A DNA stretch of 64,000 nt from Desulfuribacillus alkaliarsenatis (GTDB lineage Bacteria; Bacillota; Bacilli; Desulfuribacillales; Desulfuribacillaceae): the NCBI RefSeq assembly GCF_001730225.1, contig NZ_MIJE01000033.1, positions 124,001-188,000 of the forward strand, given 5' to 3'. Below the pieces are notes generated by a model, which did not search any database, was not told the DNA's origin, and saw nothing but the letters and a program-made list of their open reading frames with translations. Position numbers and translations under genes: made by a program. Position 1 is the first letter of the stretch. Each line of letters opens with the position of its first letter. This document shows positions 35,676 through 44,105 of this stretch, one piece after another.

Positions 35676-35727
35676 CTAAAACTTACCCTCCTATAATAAA
35701 TCAAAATTACCACCATTAAGCATACAA

Positions 35728-36147
35728 TTAGTAGCTACGCTCATAATCATCCGGATGTGTTCCACCTTCTTCTTCATACTTCGATGGGCAACGAGTACTT
35801 AATCTATCTGCTACAAATACTTGCTCATCTACTAAGTATTTACCATCTAAAATTACAATTACATCATCATCAAAATTATCTGGTCTAATTCCACGATGTC
35901 TTACATCCATTACAGCCCCTTCATGTTCTACCTGGAATCTTAAAGTAGTCTCTTGAGGGTTCCAATTCACACTACCTCTAACTAAGCTTCCAGATACTTT
36001 TATGAATCTGTCTTCAAACCTTTCAGGTTCAGCAATAATATCACCAACTGTAACCTCAACACCTGTAGCTCCAGGAGTCGCAAATATTAACAACGCCAGT
36101 ACTGCACCAATAATAATCAAAGAACCAATCATTACTTTTTTGTTCAT
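35728..36147 (-). CDS. ccmE: Heme chaperone CcmE, CXXXY variant
   Basis: Membrane-anchored heme chaperone between CcmC and CcmF. The 139-aa protein has one N-terminal helix (about 7-24), an OB-fold beta barrel (VEVTVGDIIAEPERFEDRFIK to VFVADRLSTRC) and the heme-attachment tail. The usual HxxxY is replaced by Cys120-Pro-Ser-Lys-Tyr124. This CXXXY form is known from archaea and some sulfate reducers that have no CcmH, and no CcmH is encoded here. GGGGGAATGG precedes the ATG. Confidence 0.93.
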   Translation of the reverse strand: MNKKVMIGSLIIIGAVLALLIFATPGATGVEVTVGDIIAEPERFEDRFIKVSGSLVRGSVNWNPQETTLRFQVEHEGAVMDVRHRGIRPDNFDDDVIVILDGKYLVDEQVFVADRLSTRCPSKYEEEGGTHPDDYERSY

Positions 36148-36176
36148 AAACCATTCCCCCTAATCAATAAAATATA

Positions 36177-37178
36177 TTATTTATTGCTATGTTCTTCTTC
36201 ATCTAAAAGTGACTTATATGTGTCCTCGTTAATTTTTCCTTGTATTAAAAGCCTTCTTAAATCTGCCTTCCTTAATTGAACTTCATCATATTCTTGCTCT
36301 TCTAAATCCCTCCCGCTATTAACATAATTGTTATTGCGTATTTTACTATTTGAAGATAATGTTATGACTGCAAATCCTATTATCAATAATATTAATCCAA
36401 AGATAATAATACCTATGAAGTCATAGTTTATCGAGGAATAGAAAAAATCATTGTTTGATATTTCCCTTGTTTGGTTTATTACATCATATCCTACACCTGC
36501 ATACTGTACATATAGCTCTATGGCTGTTTTATAATCAAGAATCGAATAACTGTATGAGTATACGTTTATACCGTTATTTATAAGAAAATAATTATGAGGT
36601 TGTGGTAAAAGTTTTTCCTCAGTAACATATTGTGGTAAATACACATCAATATTTAATTGCTCTACATTAAAACCAGGTGTATAGATAAATATAAATTCAT
36701 TCTTATTAGAGTCACTATCAAAAAAAGGATTATAATGATACTCTACTGTGAAAGAGTATTTTTCTCCTGGTTTTATCGAGTTTGAAGGCTGCCAGCGAAC
36801 ATAATTCTCAACAACTTCGTAAACTGTAGATATCTTCCCTTTCTGAGTTTCACTAACCGTGCCCATAGTGAATTGTGAATTATGAGTAGGAACAGGAATG
36901 TAAATATAATCATTAAAATCCGAAGTGGAATTATTTATCAAATCACCAGATATATTCACTAAGAGATTAGGCTTGTTTTTATCCCAGTTTCTTGGCTTCT
37001 CAATTTCAGGAAGCAATTGAATGTACAAGCTCTCGACTTTTAATTCATAATTAAATTTATTATAGTTTAATTCATTCTGACTTAAAAACTGAAGAGCTTG
37101 AGATGACTTAGGAAATGCCAACGATAACGTAACAATTAAGTACATTATTAAAATGCACTTGATATAATTTAAGCGCAT
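36177..37178 (-). CDS. Exported membrane-anchored protein at the head of the ccm operon
   Basis: The 333-aa product has a signal peptide (about 1-28), an extracellular beta-rich ectodomain (about 30-245), one membrane helix (YDFIGIIIFGLILLIIGFAV, about 250-272) and a cytoplasmic tail ending in a SHOCT-like segment (VQLRKADLRRLLIQGKINED, then YKSLLDEEE). I recognise no enzyme motif. It has the same plan and length as the exported protein at 32321-33301, though I see little direct sequence identity. Being first gene before ccmE, it probably works with cytochrome c maturation; that is inference. Confidence 0.75.
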   Translation of the reverse strand: MRLNYIKCILIMYLIVTLSLAFPKSSQALQFLSQNELNYNKFNYELKVESLYIQLLPEIEKPRNWDKNKPNLLVNISGDLINNSTSDFNDYIYIPVPTHNSQFTMGTVSETQKGKISTVYEVVENYVRWQPSNSIKPGEKYSFTVEYHYNPFFDSDSNKNEFIFIYTPGFNVEQLNIDVYLPQYVTEEKLLPQPHNYFLINNGINVYSYSYSILDYKTAIELYVQYAGVGYDVINQTREISNNDFFYSSINYDFIGIIIFGLILLIIGFAVITLSSNSKIRNNNYVNSGRDLEEQEYDEVQLRKADLRRLLIQGKINEDTYKSLLDEEEHSNK

Positions 37179-37265
37179 GTCATCCTTTTCTCCTTCCAGC
37201 TTTGTTACTAATATTATATTATTTACTATAGGTTATACATGAAATGTGAAAAAGTTGTGAAGATA

Positions 37266-37289
37266 TGTGAAGTGTCACAAAGGTGACAC
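37266..37289. promoter_or_regulatory. Palindrome upstream of the ccm operon and the rhomboid gene
   Basis: GTGTCACAAAGGTGACAC (37272-37289) is an 18-bp dyad with 7-bp arms, overlapped by TGTGA-N4-TCACA (37266-37279). Symmetric TGTSA-N6-TSACA sequences are typical of Crp/Fnr-family sites. It lies between two divergent transcription units (distances about 90 bases to each start), so it could regulate either. No regulator of this family is in the window. Confidence 0.45.
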
Positions 37290-37378
37290 ACTTTTAACAA
37301 CATGTTAGTTATTCATTTTTCAATAGTTTTTTAGTACAATAGATAATAAATAAATCTAACAGTTTTGGGGTGTATTAC

Positions 37379-37993
37379 ATGAGGTATTATCGAGGTGCTT
37401 TTGGCGGCTCTATATCAATGGAGCATATGAAAAAATATTCACCTGTAACTTTGGTTCTAATTGGTATCAACGTAGTTATATTTATAATAAGCATGATTTT
37501 AGGCATTCATCGTGATTCAATTTTATTTGGAGGTATGGCCCCTATAAATTACATAGTTAATACGAATGAATATTGGCGTTTCCTCACTTCTATGTTTATC
37601 CATAGCAACATCATGCACATAGCTTTTAATATGGTCATCCTTATGCATGCTGGTGCCTATTACGAACAGAAGAATGGCTCAAAAAGCTTTTTGAAATTCT
37701 ATATAATGACAGGACTCTTTGTTTCACTAAGCTCTGGGCTTTTTGTAAGTGGCTTATCAGTTGGTGCTTCAGGGGCTATATTCGCTCTATTAGGATATAT
37801 CTTGTATTATGACCTCGAAGCCAGAAAAAGGGGTATCATTAATCAAAGCATGATTCTTCCATTAGTAATCCTTAATATTATTATTACAGTATTGGTGCCA
37901 CAAATAAGTACAGTGGGACACTTATCTGGATTACTTATTGGTTATTTAATTCCGATGTTTATTAATAATAAAACTCGTGGCATTTCCCATTAA
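37379..37993 (+). CDS. Rhomboid-family intramembrane serine protease
   Basis: The 204-aa protein has six membrane helices and the rhomboid catalytic dyad: Ser131 in SVGASGAIFALLG and His181 in VGHLSGLLIG. The oxyanion-helping HSNIMHIAFNM loop (about 75-85) is also present. It cleaves membrane-anchored substrates that cannot be predicted. ATG 37379 follows GGGGTG; a GTG nine bases earlier is possible. It is monocistronic and convergent with the decarboxylase cluster. Confidence 0.92.
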   Translation: MRYYRGAFGGSISMEHMKKYSPVTLVLIGINVVIFIISMILGIHRDSILFGGMAPINYIVNTNEYWRFLTSMFIHSNIMHIAFNMVILMHAGAYYEQKNGSKSFLKFYIMTGLFVSLSSGLFVSGLSVGASGAIFALLGYILYYDLEARKRGIINQSMILPLVILNIIITVLVPQISTVGHLSGLLIGYLIPMFINNKTRGISH

Positions 37994-38008
37994 TCCACGA
38001 GTTTTTAG
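37969..38008 (+). terminator. Terminator at the end of the rhomboid gene
   Basis: Arms AAACTCGTGG (37971-37980) and CCACGAGTTT (37995-38004) with a 14-base loop, followed by TTAGTATTATTTT. The hairpin includes the last codons of the rhomboid gene and ends 12 bases before the convergent oadA stop. Confidence 0.7.
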
Positions 38009-38015
38009 TATTATT

Positions 38016-39443
38016 TTAAAGTGGATAGATTGTTTTTCCATTATTAGAATATCCGTTTAATACTCCAAAATCTAGCATTGTCTTTCTTGATAATTGTCTT
38101 TCTAAGAACCCTTTTGCTATTTGTGGTAATAAAATGTAGGACAACAAATCTTCTGGTTTTAGCAGTAGTTCCGCTACTTCTTGCCTTGCTGTATCTAATT
38201 GCGGCTCGATTAAATCTGCTGGTCTTACATCTATTGGCTCTTCGTCACCAATTATTTTCTTTTGCACGTCCACATTTATATTCCCAGGCGGGCGACCGTA
38301 TAAACCCTTCATATAGTTTTTCACTTCATTGGTAACTGCTTTATAACGTTCTCCATTTAAAACATTAAGAACAGCCTGTGTACCAACTATTTGGCTTGAA
38401 GGGGTTACTAATGGAGGGTAACCAAAATCTTCACGCACCCTTGGAACTTCCTCTAAAACATCAGGTAGACGATTAAGGGCATTTTGTTGCGAAAGTTGTG
38501 AAATGAAATTCGAAATCATCCCACCTGGTATTTGATACATTAACACATTAACATCAACAGTACTGTCACTAATATCAAATTCCTTATAGTCTTTACGTAT
38601 CTCCTTAAAGTATTTGGCCAAAGGAGAAATCTTAACTAAATCTAGTCCTGTATCATACTCAGTATCCTGGAGTGCAGCAATCATAGTCTCTGTAGCTGGC
38701 TGCGAAGAACCTAATGCTAAGGTTGATGTCGCTGTGTCGAACACATCTAGACCAGCTTCAACAGCCTTTAGATATACCATTGAAGCCATCCCACTAGTAT
38801 AATGGCAATGAAATTGCACTGGTAACCCGATTTTCTCCTTAAGTTCACGAACTAATTGGTAAGCTGCATTAGGACTAATTATACCTGCCATGTCTTTAAT
38901 ACATATTGAATCAGCACCTAGTTGACGAAACTCTTCAGCTTTATTTAAATAATAATTCATATCATGTAAATCACTAATTGTATAGGATAGCGCTAACTGA
39001 ATGTGGGCCCCCTCTTGTTTAGCTACCTTACATGCTCTTTCCATATTTCTTGTGTCATTCAAAGCATCAAATATTCGCAATATGTCTATACCATTAGAAA
39101 CTGAACGTTTAATAAATTCATCTACAACATCATCTGCATAATGCTTGTACCCCACTAAGTTCTGGCCACGTAACAGCATTTGTAATGGAGTATTTTTAAA
39201 TTTAGCTTTTAATGCCCGTAGTCTAACCCATGGGTCCTCCTCAAGAAAACGCATACATGTATCGAAGGTAGCCCCACCCCATACTTCAACAGAATGGTAG
39301 CCTATTTCATCCATTTGTTCAGCTACTGGCAGCATATGCTCTAGCTTCATTCTAGTTGCTAATAATGATTGATGGGCATCACGCAAAGTTGTATCTGTAA
39401 TTCCAATTCGATGTTTTTTCTTCACTCTTACACAACCTTTCAT
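38016..39443 (-). CDS. oadA: Carboxyltransferase (5S / OadA type) of a biotin-dependent decarboxylase
   Basis: Transfers the carboxyl group between oxaloacetate/pyruvate and biotin. The 475-aa protein has DTTLRDAHQSLLATRM near residue 16, the LLRGQNLVGYKHYADD block, the carbamylated-Lys region CIKDMAGIISP and the metal-binding FHCHYTSGMA. The fused biotin domain of classical OadA is absent; a separate carrier is encoded upstream. The ATG abuts the oadB stop (TAAATG), or GTG 39425 may be used; both imply coupling. Confidence 0.9.
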   Translation of the reverse strand: MKGCVRVKKKHRIGITDTTLRDAHQSLLATRMKLEHMLPVAEQMDEIGYHSVEVWGGATFDTCMRFLEEDPWVRLRALKAKFKNTPLQMLLRGQNLVGYKHYADDVVDEFIKRSVSNGIDILRIFDALNDTRNMERACKVAKQEGAHIQLALSYTISDLHDMNYYLNKAEEFRQLGADSICIKDMAGIISPNAAYQLVRELKEKIGLPVQFHCHYTSGMASMVYLKAVEAGLDVFDTATSTLALGSSQPATETMIAALQDTEYDTGLDLVKISPLAKYFKEIRKDYKEFDISDSTVDVNVLMYQIPGGMISNFISQLSQQNALNRLPDVLEEVPRVREDFGYPPLVTPSSQIVGTQAVLNVLNGERYKAVTNEVKNYMKGLYGRPPGNINVDVQKKIIGDEEPIDVRPADLIEPQLDTARQEVAELLLKPEDLLSYILLPQIAKGFLERQLSRKTMLDFGVLNGYSNNGKTIYPL

Positions 39444-40562
39444 TTATCCATATAAGGCTAGTAAAATCCCCGCTGCAACAGCAGACCCTATTACACCAGC
39501 TACATTAGGTCCCATTGCGTGCATCAATAAAAAGTTCTGTGGATTTTCTTTTTGTCCAACAACTTGCACCACGCGGGCAGCCATAGGCACTGCCGATACT
39601 CCAGCTGCTCCTATTAATGGATTTATTTCCCCTTTAGTCCACCAACACATAATTTTTCCAAAGATAACACCAGAAGCAGTCCCAAGTGAAAAAGCGACCA
39701 GTCCAAGTGCTATAATACTCAATGTATCAACGGTTAAGAAGTGTTTAGCAGAAGCAGTAGCTCCTACACTTAAACCTAAAAAAATAGTAACAATATTAAT
39801 CAATGAATTTTGAGCTGTTTCCGTTAATCTGTCAACAACACCTGATTCTCGCATCAAATTTCCTAGCATTAGCATGCCAAGCAAAGGCAAAGTAGCTGGC
39901 AGCAATATCCCTACAACGATTGTAACCATAATCGGAAAGATAATCTTAGTGCGCTTAGATACAGGTTTAAGTTGAATCATTTGTATTTGTCTTTCTTTTT
40001 TAGTAGTTAATAATTTCATTATTGGGGGTTGGATAATTGGCACTAGCGCCATATACGAATAAGCTGCTATCGCTATTGCCCCTAACATTTCAGGCGCTAA
40101 TAATGCTGTAAGAAAAATAGCTGTTGGGCCGTCAGCCCCACCTATAATCGCTATTGAAGAGGCCTCTTGCTCATTAAATCCTAACAGCATAGCAAATACA
40201 AAAGCACCCATTATTCCAAATTGCGCCGCTGCACCTAATAGAATCGTTTTGGGGTTAGCTAACATCGGCCCAAAATCTATCATCGCACCAATACCAAGAA
40301 ATATTAACGGTGGGAAAATAACCAGTGCTATGCCTTGATAAAAAAAGTGTAATAAACCACCTGGCTCCATTAAATATTGACCACCAGGGATATTTACGAG
40401 TAACGCTCCAAATGCGATTGGCAGTAACAACAGTGGTTCGTATTTCTTAACAATTGCTAGATAAATTAGTACTAAGCAAATAATAATCATAACAATACTA
40501 CCTAGTGTTATTTGCGGTATGCCTGAGTTAGTATATAGCGTATACAGTCCAGTTATATCCAT
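39444..40562 (-). CDS. oadB: Sodium-translocating decarboxylase beta subunit
   Basis: Membrane subunit that decarboxylates carboxybiotin and exports Na+. The 372-aa protein has about ten helices and the family motif [14 protein letters not shown] (about 138-151), whose Asp takes part in Na+ binding, plus [11 protein letters not shown] and [16 protein letters not shown]. The latter matches the C-terminal conserved block. AGGTG precedes the ATG. It lies between the biotin carrier and oadA. Confidence 0.93.
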   Translation of the reverse strand: MDITGLYTLYTNSGIPQITLGSIVMIIICLVLIYLAIVKKYEPLLLLPIAFGALLVNIPGGQYLMEPGGLLHFFYQGIALVIFPPLIFLGIGAMIDFGPMLANPKTILLGAAAQFGIMGAFVFAMLLGFNEQEASSIAIIGGADGPTAIFLTALLAPEMLGAIAIAAYSYMALVPIIQPPIMKLLTTKKERQIQMIQLKPVSKRTKIIFPIMVTIVVGILLPATLPLLGMLMLGNLMRESGVVDRLTETAQNSLINIVTIFLGLSVGATASAKHFLTVDTLSIIALGLVAFSLGTASGVIFGKIMCWWTKGEINPLIGAAGVSAVPMAARVVQVVGQKENPQNFLLMHAMGPNVAGVIGSAVAAGILLALYG

Positions 40563-40570
40563 AACAACAC

Positions 40571-41020
40571 CTACACATCTTCACTGTCGATAGTTAACAA
40601 GGTTTGTCCTGAGTTTACATTAGCACCTGTACTTACAAAGACGTTACTAACTGTACCTGCTGTTGCTGCTTGAACCTCTGTTTCCATCTTCATTGCTTCT
40701 AAAACAACTACTGTCTGCCCAGCCTTTATTTGACTACCAACCTTCACTTCAACTCTCAAAATCGTACCAGTGACTGGTGCTTTAACTTCTACACCTGTAC
40801 TTGTACTCCCTGAAGCTGGAGCAGATGTTGACTCTGGTGCTGATGTTTTTTCCTGATTTTGCACACTACTTATATTTGGCACTGTTGCCTTTACAGGGAC
40901 ATTCACTGCTGCATTTGCTATACCTGCATTGCTTAACGTGTCCTCTTTATGGTTATGTAGAATTTCTTCCACTTCTACTTCATAGGTTTTTCCTTCTACA
41001 GTTACTCGAAATTTTTTCAT
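40571..41020 (-). CDS. Biotin carboxyl carrier protein (decarboxylase 1.3S/gamma type)
   Basis: The 149-aa protein carries biotin on Lys111 in [12 protein letters not shown], in a C-terminal biotinyl domain (about 76-149), after a short N-terminal domain ([20 protein letters not shown]) and a Ser/Thr/Ala/Pro-rich linker (about 55-76). ATG 41020 follows AAAGGGGAG. Its domain plan is that of transcarboxylase 1.3S and glutaconyl/methylmalonyl-CoA decarboxylase carriers. It would shuttle carboxyl groups between the transferases and OadB. Confidence 0.92.
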   Translation of the reverse strand: MKKFRVTVEGKTYEVEVEEILHNHKEDTLSNAGIANAAVNVPVKATVPNISSVQNQEKTSAPESTSAPASGSTSTGVEVKAPVTGTILRVEVKVGSQIKAGQTVVVLEAMKMETEVQAATAGTVSNVFVSTGANVNSGQTLLTIDSEDV

Positions 41021-41039
41021 TAGCACTCCCCTTTCTTTA

Positions 41040-41393
41040 TCAACGATTTTGTTCAATATTGCTTAAATAATACCAACCTTTTATCCTTTTCTCACTCTTT
41101 ACATTACGTATTGACCGAATACGTACATTTGGGCCTAAATATGTACATATAGCTGCTGTGATAACTGCAATATGATGATTATTACTACCGTTACTCAGAT
41201 TCGAAGCTGAGTTTATTGGTGTTTTTGTTGCTATTGTTTCTGTTATTTCTGACTCAGCAGCTAATGATTTTTCATTGGTTTTGTTAGCCAAAGCATTTAA
41301 CAGCTTAATAAGTAATATAATTGTCGTTAATACTATGAAAACCGTGACAATCCCTAACAAAGCAACTACTAATGCATCTAATAATATTTCCAT
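41040..41393 (-). CDS. oadG: Sodium pump decarboxylase small subunit (OadG/MmdD type)
   Basis: The 117-aa product has one N-terminal membrane helix (about 8-33), a Thr/Ser/Asn-rich linker and the C-terminal block HHIAVITAAICTYLGPNVRIRS that is typical of OadG/MmdD proteins. These small subunits hold the peripheral transferase to the membrane pump. GTGAAATA precedes the ATG. The His pair in the linker resembles the metal-binding His residues of OadG. Confidence 0.85.
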   Translation of the reverse strand: MEILLDALVVALLGIVTVFIVLTTIILLIKLLNALANKTNEKSLAAESEITETIATKTPINSASNLSNGSNNHHIAVITAAICTYLGPNVRIRSIRNVKSEKRIKGWYYLSNIEQNR

Positions 41394-41404
41394 TATTTCA
41401 CCGC

Positions 41405-42775
41405 CTACATTGGCATGACACTATGTTTTTTGCTAATACCTGCGACCCTTTTACCAGCAAATAAACATAGGGCATTACTAATATGAATAGATGTACTAGT
41501 TGGTTCAATAACTTTATCAATATATCCTTTTCTATACGCCTCATGAGGTGAAGTAAATTCATCCTTATGTAGCTCCAATGCTTGCTCACGGAAAGCTACA
41601 GAATCGTCTTCTAAGCTAAATCTGTTATGATACATCAATTGAATCATCGCATTTATATTTGTTGGAGCTATTTGTGAATTGGGCCAAGCATAAACCAAGT
41701 CTGCTCCGTTCCACTTACTACCCATACATATAAATGCCCCACCATACGCTTTGCCAACTATAATAGTAATTTTAGGGACAGTTGCATCAGCATAAGCTTG
41801 AAATAGTTTCGCAGCTTGACGGGCAATACCACCTAACTCCTGATCAATTCCAGGTAAAAAACCCTGAGAGTTTACAAAAGTAATGATTGGTATATTAAAG
41901 GCATTACAAACTCCAATAAACCTACTTGCCTTTGATAGTCCTTCTGACTCCATACAACCAGCTTTATAATTTGATTGATTAGCAATTATCCCTACAGGCT
42001 GTCCATCGACTCTACCAAAGCTAGTAATAATGCTTTTTCCATAATTCCTTTGAACAGGTAACAAAGTCCCTCCATCAACTATTGTCGAAAGCAGCTGCTC
42101 CATATCATAATCAAAGCTATTTACTTTAGAACTATCAAACTCAAGCTTATCCAATGACTCATATTGCTCAGTTTCATCGATATTATTACTAGGTAAATAT
42201 TCTAATACTTTCTTAATTGCAATAAGACATTGTTGTCCATCTTCTGTTACCATATGTGCTGTTGCATTCACTTGTTCTAACACATCTGCATTCGCCATGC
42301 TGGTTAGTTCAAAGTTCTCACCAGAGACAATTTTAGTTACCTCTGGAGTATTTATGTAGCTTAAAGAACTTCCTCTTACTGCGATTACACAATCCATAAG
42401 CGCTGGAATTAAAGATGCAGTTCCAACACTTTGCCCGATAAGGCCTAGGATTCTCGGTACTATGCCTGAAGCCTGTGCTAAACTTTGTAAAATTTGTCCA
42501 TATCCACTGAACACATCTTGACCTTCCTCAGCGATGGCACCTAAAGAATCCCATAGACCAATAATTGGCGTACCTGCTTTAATAGCCATGTTTACCGTAT
42601 TAGCTATTATCCTACCTTCTGTTTGACCAATTCCACCAGACACTACAAATATACAAACTGGCTTGCCTGAAATAGTTGCAAATCCTGAATCAACATTCAT
42701 TGAATTCCCAGTTGAATTGAATGTTTCAAAATCTGCTAAATGTAAAATCATATCATTCAACAATTGATTACTCAT
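41405..42775 (-). CDS. Acyl-CoA carboxyltransferase (12S / MmdA-like), divergent
   Basis: Member of the crotonase-fold carboxyltransferase family (MmdA, PccB, transcarboxylase 12S). The 456-aa protein has the two repeated halves: LWDSLGAIAEEGQDVFSGYG in the N-half and the well-kept GFLPGIDQELGGIARQAAKL and VGKAYGGAFICMGSK in the C-half. It is shorter than the usual 510 or so, and the N-half motifs (DSGGARIQEG and CAGGA in relatives) are degenerate. ATG 42775 follows GGGGAGGTG. The substrate may be methylmalonyl-CoA or another acyl-CoA. Confidence 0.85.
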   Translation of the reverse strand: MSNQLLNDMILHLADFETFNSTGNSMNVDSGFATISGKPVCIFVVSGGIGQTEGRIIANTVNMAIKAGTPIIGLWDSLGAIAEEGQDVFSGYGQILQSLAQASGIVPRILGLIGQSVGTASLIPALMDCVIAVRGSSLSYINTPEVTKIVSGENFELTSMANADVLEQVNATAHMVTEDGQQCLIAIKKVLEYLPSNNIDETEQYESLDKLEFDSSKVNSFDYDMEQLLSTIVDGGTLLPVQRNYGKSIITSFGRVDGQPVGIIANQSNYKAGCMESEGLSKASRFIGVCNAFNIPIITFVNSQGFLPGIDQELGGIARQAAKLFQAYADATVPKITIIVGKAYGGAFICMGSKWNGADLVYAWPNSQIAPTNINAMIQLMYHNRFSLEDDSVAFREQALELHKDEFTSPHEAYRKGYIDKVIEPTSTSIHISNALCLFAGKRVAGISKKHSVMPM

Positions 42776-42903
42776 GGCACCTCCCCTTATCCTATAAAGA
42801 TTCAAAAAGCGTCTTTTAAAAAAAGCCTTTTGTTGTTTTTGTTTATTTTGTTCTTTTTGGTAGTATACATCATACGATGTGCCATATGGAATGCATAAAT
42901 AAA

Positions 42904-42950
42904 AAATAATCATAAATAACTATTTCAGTGTAGTTATTTATGATTATTTC
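42904..42950 (-). terminator. Long perfect hairpin between the moeB-like gene and the carboxylase cluster
   Basis: Perfect 15-bp arms AATCATAAATAACTA (42908-42922) and TAGTTATTTATGATT (42931-42945) with an 8-base loop. On the minus strand the hairpin is followed by ATTTTTTATTT, so it can terminate the upstream operon. It is AT-rich and unusually long. Confidence 0.75.
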
Positions 42951-42983
42951 ATTGGCGATGTTTTTGTTATTTCTAATGCTAAT

Positions 42984-43820
42984 TTACATTTCTATAATTT
43001 CGAACTCCATATCTAGTAAATTTATTGTTAGCATTTTATTGTTTAAGATATTTTGTTTGTTTAAAAGTACTTTACAAGCCTCTGCAACCTGGATACTAGC
43101 AACCGTTGCTGGAGTAAATGCTGGGTTACCTAATGCAGCTTCAATGCCCTTAGCCGCCTGCGCGCCTTTATACCATTTTTGGAGCGTCTTATCTCCTGGT
43201 AATGACGTAGTTATTTGGCCATACCAGCCAGCTATAGCACCATGTACCATAGGAATGTTCAGCTCACTCGTTACATCAACTAGTTTTAATCTGGTACTAA
43301 TACAATCCAAAGCATCAAATACCAAATCGACACCCCGCAACAGTTCCACACCATTTAACATATCAAATGCTATATCATGTGCTTTGGCATCACATATAGG
43401 ATTAATCTCATTTACCCTAGCTTTAGCTACTTCTGTTTTTGAAATGCCTAGATTATCTATCTTAGCAAGTAACTGACGATTTAAATTGTGTTCTTCAAAA
43501 ACATCCGCATCTATAAGCTCTATCGAACCTATACCAAGCCTTGCAACTTCTTCTATTATATAACCACCTAAGCCCCCGCACCCAACGACGGCTACTTTTT
43601 TGTTAAATAAAGCGAGCTGCTCAGATATAGCCAGTGTATTACGATTTCTCTGATATCTAGCAGGAATTATATCGTTTTCTAATGCTATTTTTTCAACTTC
43701 TCTAAGTGTAAAATTATAGTCTTTACTAAGATTAGTCTGTAGCTCCCAAGACATTATCTTACCTTTTGAGTCTGTTATTGAAGATGTCTTTAATTTATTA
43801 ATCAATTCATGCATATTCAT
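42984..43820 (-). CDS. ThiF/MoeB-family E1-like adenylyltransferase
   Basis: Predicted to adenylate the C-terminal glycine of the MoaD-like protein encoded just upstream. The 278-aa product has an N-terminal helical segment, then the nucleotide loop VAVVGCGGLGGYIIEEVARLG (about 75-95), IDADVFEEHNLNRQLL, and the FDALDCISTRLKLVD substrate block. I see no CxxC zinc pairs in the C-terminal half, unlike classical MoeB and ThiF, so it belongs to a variant group. It starts within the GGTGG of the moaD 3' end. Confidence 0.88.
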   Translation of the reverse strand: MNMHELINKLKTSSITDSKGKIMSWELQTNLSKDYNFTLREVEKIALENDIIPARYQRNRNTLAISEQLALFNKKVAVVGCGGLGGYIIEEVARLGIGSIELIDADVFEEHNLNRQLLAKIDNLGISKTEVAKARVNEINPICDAKAHDIAFDMLNGVELLRGVDLVFDALDCISTRLKLVDVTSELNIPMVHGAIAGWYGQITTSLPGDKTLQKWYKGAQAAKGIEAALGNPAFTPATVASIQVAEACKVLLNKQNILNNKMLTINLLDMEFEIIEM

Positions 43821-43822
43821 TC

Positions 43823-44047
43823 TTAACCACCACCTACTGGTGGAAATAATGCTAATACGTCACCATCGGAAAGCATATGCTCTAAAGCTACATCTTGACC
43901 ATTAACAAGCACAATAGCTAATTCCTCTCTGTCGATACCCAATTTTTCAACTATATTAAGTACAGTAACTGCTTCAGCAAACTCTTGTATATCGACTTTA
44001 AACCTTTGGTTACGCAATGTTGCGAATAATTTAATCGTTACCTTCAA
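43823..44047 (-). CDS. moaD: MoaD/ThiS-like sulfur carrier protein
   Basis: A 74-aa ubiquitin-fold protein. The C-terminus DVLALFPPVGGG has the di-glycine (here three glycines) tail that is adenylated and thiocarboxylated; the N-terminal KLFATLR and central LNIVEKLGI are typical of MoaD. It would donate sulfur for the dithiolene of the W/Mo pterin. The start is TTG at 44047 after GAGGGATAG. The E1-like gene follows two bases after its stop. The neighbouring AOR suggests a tungstopterin role. Confidence 0.9.
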   Translation of the reverse strand: MKVTIKLFATLRNQRFKVDIQEFAEAVTVLNIVEKLGIDREELAIVLVNGQDVALEHMLSDGDVLALFPPVGGG

Positions 44048-44105
44048 AGCTATCCCTCGTTTCCTATTGGTAAATTAATTACGATAGATGCAATTAATTA
44101 AGATT

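Noticed and set aside
38016-39443. Pyruvate carboxylase or 2-isopropylmalate synthase instead of OadA
   Set aside because: No biotin carboxylase domain is present, and the neighbours OadB, OadG and a separate biotin carrier fix the decarboxylase context.
41405-42913. A 502-aa version of the 12S-like carboxyltransferase
   Set aside because: The extra N-terminal residues are Lys/Gln/Tyr-rich, unlike the family, and a strong GGGGAGGTG ribosome site precedes ATG 42775.
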